Assembly: GCF_000471905.2 (NCBI RefSeq)
Contig: NW_006496667.1
Span: 335,396 to 399,395 of the forward strand
Source of the DNA: Amborella trichopoda
Lineage: Eukaryota > Streptophyta > Magnoliopsida > Amborellales > Amborellaceae
DNA: 64,000 nt
Direction of reading: 5' to 3'
The notes beneath the pieces are model-generated. The model saw only the letters and a program-made list of their open reading frames with translations, had not been told where the DNA came from and searched no databases. The position numbers and the translations under genes are program-made. This document shows, one piece after another, positions 1-9,327 of the stretch (positions are counted from its first letter, which is position 1; every line of letters begins with the position of its first letter).

Positions 1-1282
1 ACCTTCCTAATAAATATTTGTAGACCTCTATCACATTTAGCCTTGAGGTTTTGATGGACCTCGTGCCAAAACTAATAGGCAGGTCGCGACTGGTCAGCTC
101 TTCTTGCACATGAGAGAGCTGTCTTCATCAAGTGCGGCAATGGATGAGGGCCAGAAACTGGAGTCATCTTTGGCCGGGGAGGATGAAGGACTCGATCTTC
201 CATCAAGTCAATGCCCCGAGGTCTCTTATGGGTTCGAGAGACACGACCAAAGTGACGGGGCTGGTTCAGGATGATATATTTAGGGAAAACCTTCGAGTAC
301 CAAGGCTGAAGGGGCTTGCTCAATGATGAAGGAGTGGGTCAAAGCAGGGTTGACTCATAAGGAGGCCTGAGTTGAGGGCGAGAGGGTGTCTGTGATGGTG
401 ACACGTGTGCGCCCCTTAAAGAAGGGTCATGGGTGACCTGGGGTTCAACTCGGGCTCGGGCAAGTGGTTTGGCAAGTGTCTGCAAGAGAACATGTGTAGG
501 CCTGTCCCTTACAGGGTGCAGTTGTGTGTGCAGAGTAAGAGGACAAGGAGGTTGTCTCTTGTGTACACAGGTTGGCATAATAACATCGCTGCCCCAAGCA
601 GTGAGATGCATATGAGTAGCGTGCGTAAGACCTGACCTAAAAAGGTTCGATCTTGGACATGGCCTTGAGGTTACAGAAGGGTTGCCCCGAGGTGTGGCTC
701 GAGTGGGTAACCCACGAGCCTTGTGGTGTGTGTGATCAATGGAGACCGTCGGGTTTCCGCCGAGACATGATGAGCCTCTAGAGATAGAGAACAATGGTGC
801 AGGAATGTGGGGGGTTGCCCTATGGCGACCGACAGAAGCAATGACAGCTTGTTTGCCTTTTGCAGAAAGGGACTGGGTAGCCTTCAAGCATACCTCAGGA
901 ACACGACCGGTAAGTGACCTGCCGGTGGCTGGGTGCATGCTGTGTGGGGCAACAGAAGTGATGCCGATGTAGGGTGCCTTGGTGGAGTTTCCACCAGAGC
1001 AAGGAGATGGGGAGTGAGGTATTTTTAGGTCCTGCCTCACATCGGTCTAGGTTAAGACCTGAGAGCTATACAAGGGGTCTTTGCTCAAGAGGATGATTGG
1101 GAATGAAGTTGAAGGAACTTGTTCCCTAGGGACACTCTCGAATACGACGATAAGAAAATCCCTGATACGGATAATGGGTTACAGAACCCGCAAGCCATAT
1201 ATAAAATATGAAATGGTAAAGATAAAAGATATTAAAAGAAGAAACTAGCCAAACAAGAACGATTCGACTAAGGGGCAGTAAG
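1..1282 (-). mobile_element. Tat/Ogre-like leader region, copy A (partial)
   Basis: This is the untranslated leader plus ORF1 of a minus-strand LTR retrotransposon, cut by the window edge. It aligns by eye along its length with 4,820-6,055 and with 28,560-29,797, including the shared segment around GATGGACCTCGTGCCAAAA near its low-coordinate end. On the minus strand the order is LTR, primer site, ORF1, then gag, which would lie outside the window on the left. The gag of this copy is therefore not visible. Confidence 0.7.
339..1040 (-). pseudogene. ORF1 upstream of gag, copy A (unknown function)
   Basis: This is a 233-codon open frame directly downstream of the primer site in element sense. 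It has no domain I recognise. The product is rich in Pro, Arg, His and Ser, basic, and without membrane segments. It shares short blocks in order with the ORFs at 5,331-6,026 and 28,757-29,467: MHPATG, a GR..EV..KA.QSL stretch, KGKQ, HTHHKARG, RATPRGN, and HMH followed by T.RG. Ogre-type elements are known for an additional ORF1 of unknown function between the 5' LTR and gag, and position and conservation fit that. The true start is unclear, because the ATG used here lies only about 240 bases from the primer site and the frame could have been shortened. It may be a decayed remnant rather than an active gene. Confidence 0.5.
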
Positions 1283-1300
1283 TCCCCAGTGGAGTCGCCA
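1283..1300 (-). other. Primer binding site, copy A
   Basis: Read on the minus strand this is TGGCGACTCCACTGGGGA, three bases after the LTR end. From memory, primer sites of this type (TGGCGACTC.. complementary to the 3' end of a tRNA-Arg) are typical of Ogre/Tat retrotransposons. The same site, mutated, is found at 6,056-6,073 and 29,798-29,815. Confidence 0.7.
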
Positions 1301-1303
1301 AGC

Positions 1304-1696
1304 TGGTTAGGTGCCTCGATCATGCCCTCTGAATCCTTTTAGAGATCAGGCGACACGCATCTCAAGTTTCGGGGGAACACCCGAGACGTTTTATGAGATT
1401 GCTTTTTCGGAAACCTCGTTCGAAAATGGGGACAAGTGTTACCAACCGGTGAGAGAGGAATTTTATGGTGGATTCAGGACTTACTCTAGTTGACGTGCGT
1501 GGGGGCCGTCTTAGATCATGAAGAAAGCCCTCTAGTAATAAAACTAGTTCGGAATCACCTCCCTTGGCTTGTACTGTTCTTGTTTTTTACTTTCTGCAAT
1601 CACACACATATATGGAAAATATTATAAGACAGGTGGGTTTCCCTTTTCCTCTTTGATTAACGTACATAAGCATGCGCATTCAAAAAGAAGAAAGAA
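1304..1696 (-). mobile_element. LTR fragment, copy A (3' end of LTR)
   Basis: This starts with TGGTTAGGTGCCTCGAT on the plus strand, so the minus-strand LTR ends in ..AACCA. It aligns with the starts of the LTRs at 6,077, 9,328, 29,819 and 37,830. Homology in this orientation stops near 1,696, where a piece of the same LTR in opposite orientation begins. This is therefore an inversion or template-switch junction, not a full LTR. Confidence 0.7.
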
Positions 1697-2145
1697 AGGT
1701 CTGAGGCTATCTCTGATCCGAACTTCGCGTACGATGAACGGATGGATTTCACACACGGAGGCGTCAAATATTTGTATATTCTGGCTACTAGATTTCAAGA
1801 TTCCGATAGAAAACTCAAGACCACAAAATCTTCATCCAGACATGAAATCAACTCGTGCTCGTTGCAACGTGATCATGAAGGCCTGTTTAGTATGCTTTAG
1901 CAAAGGAACAAGCGCACTATCGATCCAAATTTTTCAAGATTCATCCAAAATTCAAGTCTCATGATCATGGCTCAAAAAACATGATTCATGGCTCGAAATT
2001 AGTATCAAATTGATCGCCATGCTGAGTCCTACAAGAAAAAATAATATTTCGATCAAACGAGCATCAGAACAACCCCGGATCAGTCACGCAAGATCACGTC
2101 ATTCCTCGGGAAGCAGCAGGGTCTATTCTAAAATTCCACACATTG
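1697..2145 (+). mobile_element. Inverted LTR fragment
   Basis: This segment matches the plus-oriented LTR at 44,243-44,659 (shared GCTATCTCTG, GATGAA.GG.TGGATTTC and CATGATCATGGCTCAAAAA) and is the reverse complement of the middle part of the minus LTRs, for example 7,900-8,310. It is joined on the left to a minus-oriented LTR start and on the right to minus-oriented 3' untranslated sequence. Confidence 0.65.
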
Positions 2146-3310
2146 CTATGCGAAGCCTTTCAACGTCATGCGGTCGGGATGTGCACTACAGTTTAAGGTC
2201 ATATAGCTGGACCATAATGGAGATGGATGGCAGTTGGTAGAGGCCATGAAGTGAGTATGATAGTGGTTTTAGCTCACTTTTGGGGAGATGTCACGAGGCT
2301 ACCTATGACAGATGGATGAGGTATGAAAGGTGGGTGAAAAATGGTGCCCCATTAGCTTACGATGAGTACTGGTGGCGAAATGGTTCGCTGTTTTATGAGC
2401 GCAGGTGAGACTCACTAGGGAATGATGAAGGATGATGAAGTGAATGGACTCACTGGGGAGGCAGTGCACACACATGGGTCGGTTAAGGATGACGTGCATG
2501 AAGATGCAGTTAAAAAAGTATGCGCGCGTATGCAAGGGCGAGTTTATGGTCATACCTCCGAGACTTGTGCAAAGCAGCTTATCGTCATGCGGTTGGATGT
2601 GCACTATGGTTTAGGGTCATATAGTTTGGACTGTGGCTATGCAGTTTAAAGACATGCAGCCACGACCATGCAGTTTAAGGTCATGCAACTAAACCTCTAC
2701 TATAGTTTATGCTCATATAGGTTGGACCGCGGTTATGCAGTTTAGAGTCATGCAACTAGGACCATGTAGTTCAAGGCCTTGCAACTAGAACTTCGCTACA
2801 GTTTAAGGTCACATAGTTTGGACCGTTCAGTTTAGGGTCGTGCATCTCGACCATCGCTACAGTTTAAGGGTATATAGTTTGGACTGTGCAGATTAGAGTC
2901 ATGCATTTAGACCATCGCTACAGTTTAAGGTCATATAGTTTGGATCGTGCAGTTTAGGGTCGTGCATCTAGACCATCGCTACAGTTTAAAGTCATATAGT
3001 TTGGACCATGCAGTTTAGGGTCATGCATCTTGACCATCGCTACAGTTTATGGTCATATAGTTTGGACCGTGTAGTTTAAGGTCATGCATTTAGTCCATTG
3101 TTGTTTAAGGTCGTGCAACTAGACCTCCACTATAGTTTAAGGACATATAGTTTGGACCGTGCAGTTTAGGGTCTTGCATCTAGACGATTGCTACAGTTTA
3201 AGGTCATATAGTTTTGACCGTGAAATTTAGAGTCGTGCATCTAGATCTCTGCTATAATTTAAGGTCACATAGTTTGGATTGTGTAGTTTAGGGTCGTGCA
3301 TCTAGACCAT
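2146..3310 (-). repeat. 3'-UTR tandem repeats (about 61-bp dimer of two 30-bp halves)
   Basis: The block opens with non-repetitive sequence also present at 14,290-14,760 and then becomes tandem. The repeat pairs a half containing CAGTTTAAGGTCATATAGTT with a half containing CAGTTTAGGGTCGTGCATCT, roughly 61 bp together. The reverse complement of the second half (GCACGACCCTAAACTG) matches the core of the 35-bp satellite at 44,660-64,000. The same repeats sit in the 3' untranslated region of the large element at 14,281-14,855 and 17,900-18,230. Confidence 0.75.
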
Positions 3311-3690
3311 TGAGTGGGTCACCGTGTAGGTGAAGCTTCATGGGGAATAGGTATGTGGATGACGATCTGGCTCACTGGGGATAAGATAGGTAGGACCGAT
3401 GAGGGATCCGGATGAGAAAACTTAACTTATTGAGGAAGAGGGGACAAATGTTGGTCTTTTATATCCTTAGAGACAGAATAAATAAGTATGAGGTAGACCA
3501 CTAGGGGTTGCAGCAGTAAGAATTATCCTAACTCTATTAGGGATAATAGTCTATAGTACGAGTATGACTCTCCTGCTGGGGATAAGTAGTCATGACCTGA
3601 TTTTAATCGACCTTCAAAAGGTCAGAGTCAAGGTGCAACCTCACTGGGGATAGCGATAGAACACACACGGCTATGGCTTAGGATACTTAA
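3311..3690 (-). mobile_element. 3' untranslated segment of Tat-like element
   Basis: It shares GGTGAAGCTT.ATGGGGAATA and the following sequence with 18,231-18,580. It contains irregular repeats of the form ACTC..CTGGGGATA about every 50-70 bases. No coding potential is visible. In this copy it abuts gag directly, so the protease and antisense gene regions are missing. Confidence 0.6.
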
Positions 3691-3699
3691 AATATAGCC

Positions 3700-4640
3700 G
3701 GTGTCAGGTGCAGTAACCATTATTACATATGAGTGCTCAGTCGACAGTGCAGGGACCCATTCCTTCTCAAAGGGTAAACCTTGTTCCTATTCCTGGTGAA
3801 ATAATCATCTCGATTAAGATTCACCGGCGGGGGTACTTGATTATATGGTTGTTGTTGCTTGCTGCCTTGAGGCATGGTCTTTGTTGTGCTCACCCCTATG
3901 GAGAGGTCCAAAGTTTGGGAGGGAGCCTTCTTTGGATCAGTGACCGTGACGGTTGCACTGATTACTCCTTTCTGTTGGCTGCCACGTGTGTTGTTCCGAG
4001 AGCTACAAAGGCCTCGGTTGTTCCCAGAGCTTGCAGGTCGTTGTCGTGAACCGTCATGGTGGCGTGAAAGACTTTCTATGCGGATTGATTTATAGATCAG
4101 CTTTGATATGGAAGTTGGATTAGAGGCCTCGACGTGAAGAGCAATTTCAGGTCGCATGTTGCACACACAAGTTTGGACAACTTCCTTCTTAGGCATAGGA
4201 TTGGGATGGTGAGCGGCCAAATTTCTCCATCTCGATATGAACTGGTCCACGAACTCATCAGGATCTTGAGTTAGGGTGAGAAGCTAAATAGTTTTTACCT
4301 CTCTCTCGACCTCATAGAAGTGCTGATAGAACATTTTATCTATCTCTTCCCATGTATGTACTGAGTTTGGGGGAAGTCGAGCATATCACTGAAAGGCTGG
4401 GCCGTCAAGGGTTTCAACAAACTGACGGAGAAGAAGTCTTCCATCAATCGCTGTTTCCCCCAAACTGCGCGTCGTCAGGCTGCTTACAACCATTACGCTG
4501 ATTGTTTCTCTATGAAGGTCAGCATCAGTTGTAGCTGAGGGCTTGCGAACTTGACGGGCCGTGTGAGGTAGATCGGTCAGTAGGGGGGGAGCGTTCCGCG
4601 ACTGGACTCGACTCTTGTATGCCGATCGTGTGAGGATCAC
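3700..4640 (-). pseudogene. gag pseudogene, copy B (internally deleted)
   Basis: Retrotransposon gag assembles the cytoplasmic virus-like particle around element RNA. The visible frames run 4,640-4,386 and then 4,250-3,723. The first matches the N-terminus and a piece of the capsid region of the copy at 27,356-28,275 (GRLLLRQFVETLD.PAFQ), but about 100 residues between the N-terminal segment and that motif are missing. The second carries the typical plant gag segment DQFISRWRNLA, then NPMPKKE and MRPEIALHVEAS, followed by a Ser/Asn/Gln-rich tail. A frameshift and stop separate the two. The tail corresponds to the pre-zinc-finger linker of the larger copy. It cannot encode a working gag. Confidence 0.75.
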
Positions 4641-5330
4641 TTTTCGAGGGTGTTGGGACCGTGGCTACTAAGTGGCTGGGTCATCTTCTACGGCACTAAC
4701 GACAGTGCAGGGCTCATGGCCTTCTTCTTCAGGCTTTGTCATCTGAAGAGGGTTGAAGGGATTCAGGTGGCGAGGGTTATCAGAGGTGGTTGCCGCAACC
4801 GCCGTGGTCAATTCCATGGTCAGAATTTGCAGACCTCTCTCATGCTTAACTTTGAGACTTTGATGGACCTCGTGCCAAAATTGTGATCAGGACTGTGGCT
4901 AGTTAGCTCTTCTTGCACAAGAGAGAGTTGTCTCCATCAGGTGCAGCAAAGGATGAGGGTCAGAGACTGGGGTCACTTGGGCCGGGGAGGATGAAGAACT
5001 CGATCTTCCATCAGGTCATTGCCCCGATCTTGCTTGTGGGCTTCAGAGACACGAGCAAAATGACGGGGTTGGCTCAAGATGGTATTCTTGGGGAAGGTCT
5101 TTGAATACCAAGGCTAAAGATGCTTGCTCGAAGAAGTAGGAGCAGGGTAGACTCATGAGGGGGCCTAAGTAGAGGGCGGGGGGATGTATGTGCCGACGAT
5201 GCATGTGCGCCCCTTAAAGAAGGATCACAGGGGACCTGAGGGCCAACCCAGGCTTGAGCAAGTGATCTGGCCTTAAGGGGTCGAGAACTGCGAGTAGGTG
5301 TTTGTACGAGAACAGGTGGAGACCTGCCCC
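4641..5330 (-). mobile_element. Leader between ORF1 and gag, copy B
   Basis: This sequence joins gag to ORF1 in element sense. From about 4,820 upward it repeats copy A (positions 1-330), with the same GACCTCGTGCCAAAA landmark and the same order of segments. No separate gene is visible; short open frames here are not shared with the other copies. Confidence 0.6.
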
Positions 5331-6026
5331 TTACAGGGTGCGCTTGTGTGTGCTAAGTAGGAGGACAAGGTTTGACAGAATGACAGTGTTGCCCCGAGTG
5401 GTGGGATGCATATGAGCAGCGTGTGCAAGACCTGGCCTTGGGAGGTCTAATTCTTGACACGGACTCGAGGTACCATAAGAGTTGCCTCGAGGTGTGGCTC
5501 GGGTGGGTGACCCACGAGCCTTATGGTGTGTGTGAGAGGAGGAGGCCACAGGGCCTCTTCCTCTATATGTCGAGGCTCTAGGAATAAAGACTTGTCGTGG
5601 TGCAGGAATGTAGGGGGCAGCCTTGCAGCGACCCACATAAGCAATGGAAAATTGCTTGCCTTCTGTAGAGAGGGATTGGGCAACCTTCCGGCGTACCTCG
5701 GCAGTACGACCGATAAGTGACTCACTGGTGGCTGGGTGCATGCTGTGTGTGGCGACAAACATGTTGCCAATGCCACCAGAGCGAGGAGATGGGGAGTGAG
5801 GAACCTTTAAGTCCCTCTTCACACCTATCCAAGTTAAGACCTTGGAGCTTGACAAGGGGTCTTTGCTCAAAAGGATGGTTGCAACCGAAGATGGAGTAAC
5901 TTGTTCGCTAGGGACACTCACGAATGTGGGGAATGAGAAAATCCCCAATCCGGATGAATGGGTTACAAAACTCAAAAGCAATAAGTGATGTGTGAATACA
6001 GAAAATAAAAAGGAGAAACTAGCCAA
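5331..6026 (-). pseudogene. ORF1 upstream of gag, copy B (unknown function)
   Basis: This is a 231-codon open frame lying between primer site and gag, equivalent to 339-1,040 and 28,757-29,467. Its first 60 or so residues are hydrophobic and unlike the other copies, so the ATG at 6,026 may just be open leader. The conserved part begins near residue 67 (WIGVKRDLKVPHSPSPRSGG) and continues through MHPATS, KGKQ-like TEGKQ, HTHHKARG and RATPRGN. There is no recognisable domain. A distal part seen in copies A and C is lost after the segment equivalent to HMHPTTRG. Conservation of the frame in three diverged copies suggests it once coded for protein. Confidence 0.5.
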
Positions 6027-6055
6027 ACAAGTACGATCTGACTAAGGGGTAGTAA

Positions 6056-6073
6056 TTCCCAGTTGAGTCGCCA
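6056..6073 (-). other. Primer binding site, copy B
   Basis: On the minus strand it reads TGGCGACTCAACTGGGAA, differing from copy A at two positions. It lies three bases from the LTR end at 6,077. Confidence 0.65.
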
Positions 6074-6879
6074 AGCTGGTTAGGTGCCTCGATCTCGCCC
6101 TCTAGATTTGGATGATTGAGCGGCATGCGTCTTGGGTTTCAGGGGAGACCTGTGACGTTTTAAGATTGCTCTCTCAAGAACCTCATTCGAGAACAAATGC
6201 AGGTATTACCAACTGATGAGAGAGGAATTTAAGGTGGGTTCGGGACGTACTCGGGCTAGCTTGAGTGCCCTCTTAAATCATGAAGAAAGCCCCCAGTCAT
6301 AAAGCTAATTCTGAATCGCCTCCCTTGGCTTGTATTCTCGTGTTTTCTACAATCACACATATATGACAAAGATTATAAGACAAGTCGGTTAGCAGACCTC
6401 ACCTTGCCTTCTTGATGAATACATGCAGGCATACACATTCAAAGAAGAAAAGAATAATGAGAGAAGAAAGGTGGGGGAGAAAAGAATTTTACCAGGTGGG
6501 GAGACCAACATAGTGACTAAGCTGGTGGGTAATTGGCCAGACGTGATAGTCAAACGGACTCGATAACTTAGACCGACTCAACAAAATTACTACTAGATGT
6601 CAATACCGATATTGATTGGCTAGACATGATGGTTAGTCTGTCATGGCAATAAAGCGAGCACATTAATTCTCGTACAACAGCATTACGGCTAGACGACAAG
6701 GCTACCATAAGCAGCTAATCTCAACCCTTCTTAGTCAAACGAAAGGATAATAGAAGGCATGAAAATCATAAAGCGAGAATAAAAAGTAAGAAATAAGAAG
6801 AGAAGGGTAAGAAAGAGAGGGAGGGAAAGAAAGAAGGAGAAGAGTGTGAGAGAAGAGAGGGAAGGAGAGAGGAGGGAGA

Positions 6880-7260
6880 AGGATACAGTCGGCATTAGGC
6901 AACGCCGAGTGTGTTGGAAGAAGAAGAGAAAGAAGACACAGTCGGTGCTAGACATCGCCTGCTATGTTAAAAAAAGAAGAGAGAGAGGACACAATCGGTG
7001 CTAGGTATTGTCGGTTGTGTTAGAGAGAGAGGGGGCAAGAAGGAGAGAGAGAGGACACAGTTGGCGCTAGGTATCACCGGCCGTGTTAGAGAGAGGGAGC
7101 AAGAAGAACACAGTCGGCACTAGGTATTGTCGGCTGTGTTTTTTAAGAAGAGAGGAAGAGAAAGACACCGTCGGTGCTAGGCATTGTCGACTGTGTTTTA
7201 AGAAGGGCGAAGAGAGAAAGACACTGTCGACCCTAGGATTTGCCGACTATGTTTTAAGAA
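6880..7260. repeat. LTR minisatellite, type 1 (hairpin cores in GA-rich spacer)
   Basis: About six units of roughly 55-70 bases. Each has a core like CACAGTCGGTGCTAGGCATT followed by GTCGGCTGTGTT, which is an imperfect inverted repeat (ACACAGTCGGC against GCCGGCTGTGT). Units are separated by purine-rich spacer such as AAGAAGAGAGAGAGAGGACA. Other LTRs of the family have different cores at the same place. Confidence 0.75.
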
Positions 7261-7620
7261 AAAGAACAAAAAGGAGATAGGGATGAGAAGAAGAGAGAGA
7301 AAGAGAGATAGAGATGAGAAGAATAGAGAGAAAGAGAGAAATGAGAAGAAGAGAGAAAGAGAGATAGAGATGAGAAGACGAGAGAGAAAGAGAGATGGAG
7401 ATGAGAAGAAGAGAGAGAAAGAGAGATAAAGATGAGAAGTGAGAGAAAGAGAGATAGAGATAAGAAGAGAGAGAAAGAGAGATAGAGATAAGAAGAGAGA
7501 GAAAGAGAGATAGAGATGAGAAGAAGAGAAAGAAAGAGATAAAAAGAGGGGAGGAGAGAGAAAGTTACCTTATCAAAGAGTATCAACCCTTTTCTTCTCT
7601 CTCCTCTCTCTCTCTCTCTC
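7260..7620. repeat. GA-rich simple repeat within LTR
   Basis: The plus strand is almost pure purine, built from GAGAGAAAGAGAGATAGAGA and GATGAGAAGAAGAGA units, then switches at about 7,575 to CT-rich sequence. In element sense it is a pyrimidine-rich transcript segment downstream of the start site. Long open frames here are composition artefacts. Confidence 0.85.
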
Positions 7621-7710
7621 CAAGACACACTCACAAGCTTAAGCAAAAATGAAGTCTTTATTAAATCTTTAAGAATGAACCTAAAAGGATTTTACAATTT
7701 GACTTTACAT

Positions 7711-7720
7711 GCTTATATAG
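7711..7720 (-). promoter_or_regulatory. LTR TATA box
   Basis: The minus strand reads CTATATAAGC, about 50 bases upstream of an AATAAA (7,657-7,662). This spacing is as expected for U3/R of an LTR. The equivalent is CTATAAAT at 11,841-11,848, and it is degraded near 32,276 in the 5' LTR of the large element. Confidence 0.6.
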
Positions 7721-8950
7721 AATTAGGCCCAAACATGAGTGGACGCCCAAAAACTCCCTAATATTGAAGATAATTACAATTTAATTGAATTAAAAGAAAT
7801 TCTAAAAATGGGTGCAAAAGGATTGTTTTGTCCCTGCCTAACAATGTTGAAAATTCCAAAAACGTCCCTACTGCTCTAAAACTTGCGTGATCTTTCATGA
7901 TTGATCCGGGGTTGTTCTAATGCCCGTTTGAATGAAATATGATTGTTTTCTTGTGGGGCTCAGCATGGCGATCGATTTGATACCAACTTCGAGCCATGAA
8001 TCATGTTTTTGAGCCATGATCATGAGACTTGAATTTTGGATGAATTTTGAAAAGTTTGGATTGATTGTGTGCTTATTCCTTGATGTTTTTACTTTCGTTT
8101 CTTCATTTGATCACACTGAGCATGCCATCACAATCACGTTGCAACAAACGTAGCTCAATTTCATTTCTGGATGAAGATTTCATTGTCTTAAGTTTTTGGT
8201 TGGAATCTTGAAATCCAGCGGCCGAAATTTACAACAGTTTTGATGCCTCCATGTGTGAAATCTAATCTTTCATTGTATGCGGGGTTTGGACTAGAGATAG
8301 CCACGAACGTCACCCACATAATGCAATTAGTTTTGTGCTGATCGGGTATGCGAGCACCATGATTTGGCCTCTCGAGTGAGGCGTACTGCTGTTGAATTTT
8401 CTACAATGCTTTTCACGGATCAAGAAATTCTCTTTAGTTTTTCTCCCTGCTCAAGCATCGTCACGAGGCGTATCACATATCGTAATGCTTGTCTTGATGA
8501 GACGAACATGCTCACAAAATTTGAGATTGATCTGACTTGAAACAAGTGAGAAATAAGCCTCGAAAATCATTGCTCGTGATTGTAAAACCATCCACCTTTA
8601 ATGGTGTTTTGGTGCAGGGTAGCCACATGGGAATAGTTTGTGGCCTACCCCTTTTGATATTTTACCCATAACATTATCCTGGAGTGCCCGATTAAGCATA
8701 AACATGACCCATGAGGGTTTTCAATCATGTCGAATTCAATGGTGGTAGTCCGACAGCTGTTTGATGCACCAAAAATATAGTTCTAATTATGGAGTCCATT
8801 TTAAGGTGCAAGAGGTCGATTTTTTTGAAATTATTTCTTTGTGTTCACTGCCTTAGACATGTCTGATCGAGATGAAACTTGGAAAGTGGCCTTTTCGAGT
8901 GCTGATGAAGATCTTGACCGATTCTGATGCCATTATGAGACTGTCAAAAA

Positions 8951-8970
8951 NNNNNNNNNNNNNNNNNNNN
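8951..8970. other. Assembly gap (20 N)
   Basis: Twenty unknown bases between LTR copy B and CT-rich sequence. The outer end of the LTR and its target site are hidden here. Confidence 1.
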
Positions 8971-9327
8971 TCTCTCTCCTTCTTCTCTCTTATTTACTCT
9001 CTCTTCTTCTCTCTCTTATTTTTCTCTCTTTTCTTCTTTTTTTTCTCTCTTTCTCTCTCCTTCTCTCATACTTTCTATCTTTTTTTCTCTTTCTGTCTCC
9101 TTCTTCTCTCTTCTTTCTCTTTCTCTCTCTTTTTCTTCTCTCTTCATTTCTCTCTCTCTCTCTTTCTCTCTCTCTCGTTAAAGCACTCGACTCGCACTTA
9201 AGGTGGGCTCAACTACTTTCTCTCTCTATCTCTCTCATCTCTCTCTCTCCCCTCTCCCTAGAGTCATAGACCTACACCATAGAAGAGTCTGCCCTCGTCC
9301 CTCTCTCTCTTCTCTCCCATCCACCCT
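8971..9327. repeat. CT-rich microsatellite flank
   Basis: TCTCTCTC/CTTCTTCTCTC simple sequence with a short complex piece (CGCACTTAAGGTGGGCTCAAC). Similar CT-rich sequence with CGCTTCTAAGGCGGGTCCA lies at 33,558-33,960, on the other side of the large element, so this is its probable target. Confidence 0.75.
9323..9327. repeat. Probable target site duplication, left copy
   Basis: ACCCT directly before the LTR start TGGTTAG at 9,328; the other side has CCCCT at 33,558-33,562 (4 of 5 match). Confidence 0.45.

Larger units (their letters stand above)
6077..8950 (-). mobile_element. LTR, copy B (5' LTR, cut by assembly gap)
   Basis: It begins TGGTTAGGTGCCTCGATC on the plus strand next to a primer site, so it is the 5' LTR of the minus-strand copy B. 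Its parts, in element sense from high to low coordinates, are U3 (8,950 to about 7,720), a TATA box at 7,711-7,720, an AATAAA at 7,657-7,662, a long GA-rich segment with minisatellite, and the conserved end. It aligns with 9,328-13,152 and 29,819-33,557 except in the minisatellite core. The gap at 8,951 removes its outer end, so length and target duplication cannot be read. Confidence 0.75.

Noticed and set aside
2299-2604. 101-codon minus-strand frame in the 3'-UTR block
   Set aside because: Partly shared with 14,282-14,758 (LMGHHFSPTFHTSSI / LVGHDFPPYIHTSSI), which is a point in favour, but both run into tandem repeats at each end and have no recognisable domain. DNA homology alone explains the likeness.
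8872-9201. 109-codon frame with a Phe/Ser/Leu-rich hydrophobic stretch
   Set aside because: It spans a 20-N gap and CT microsatellite.
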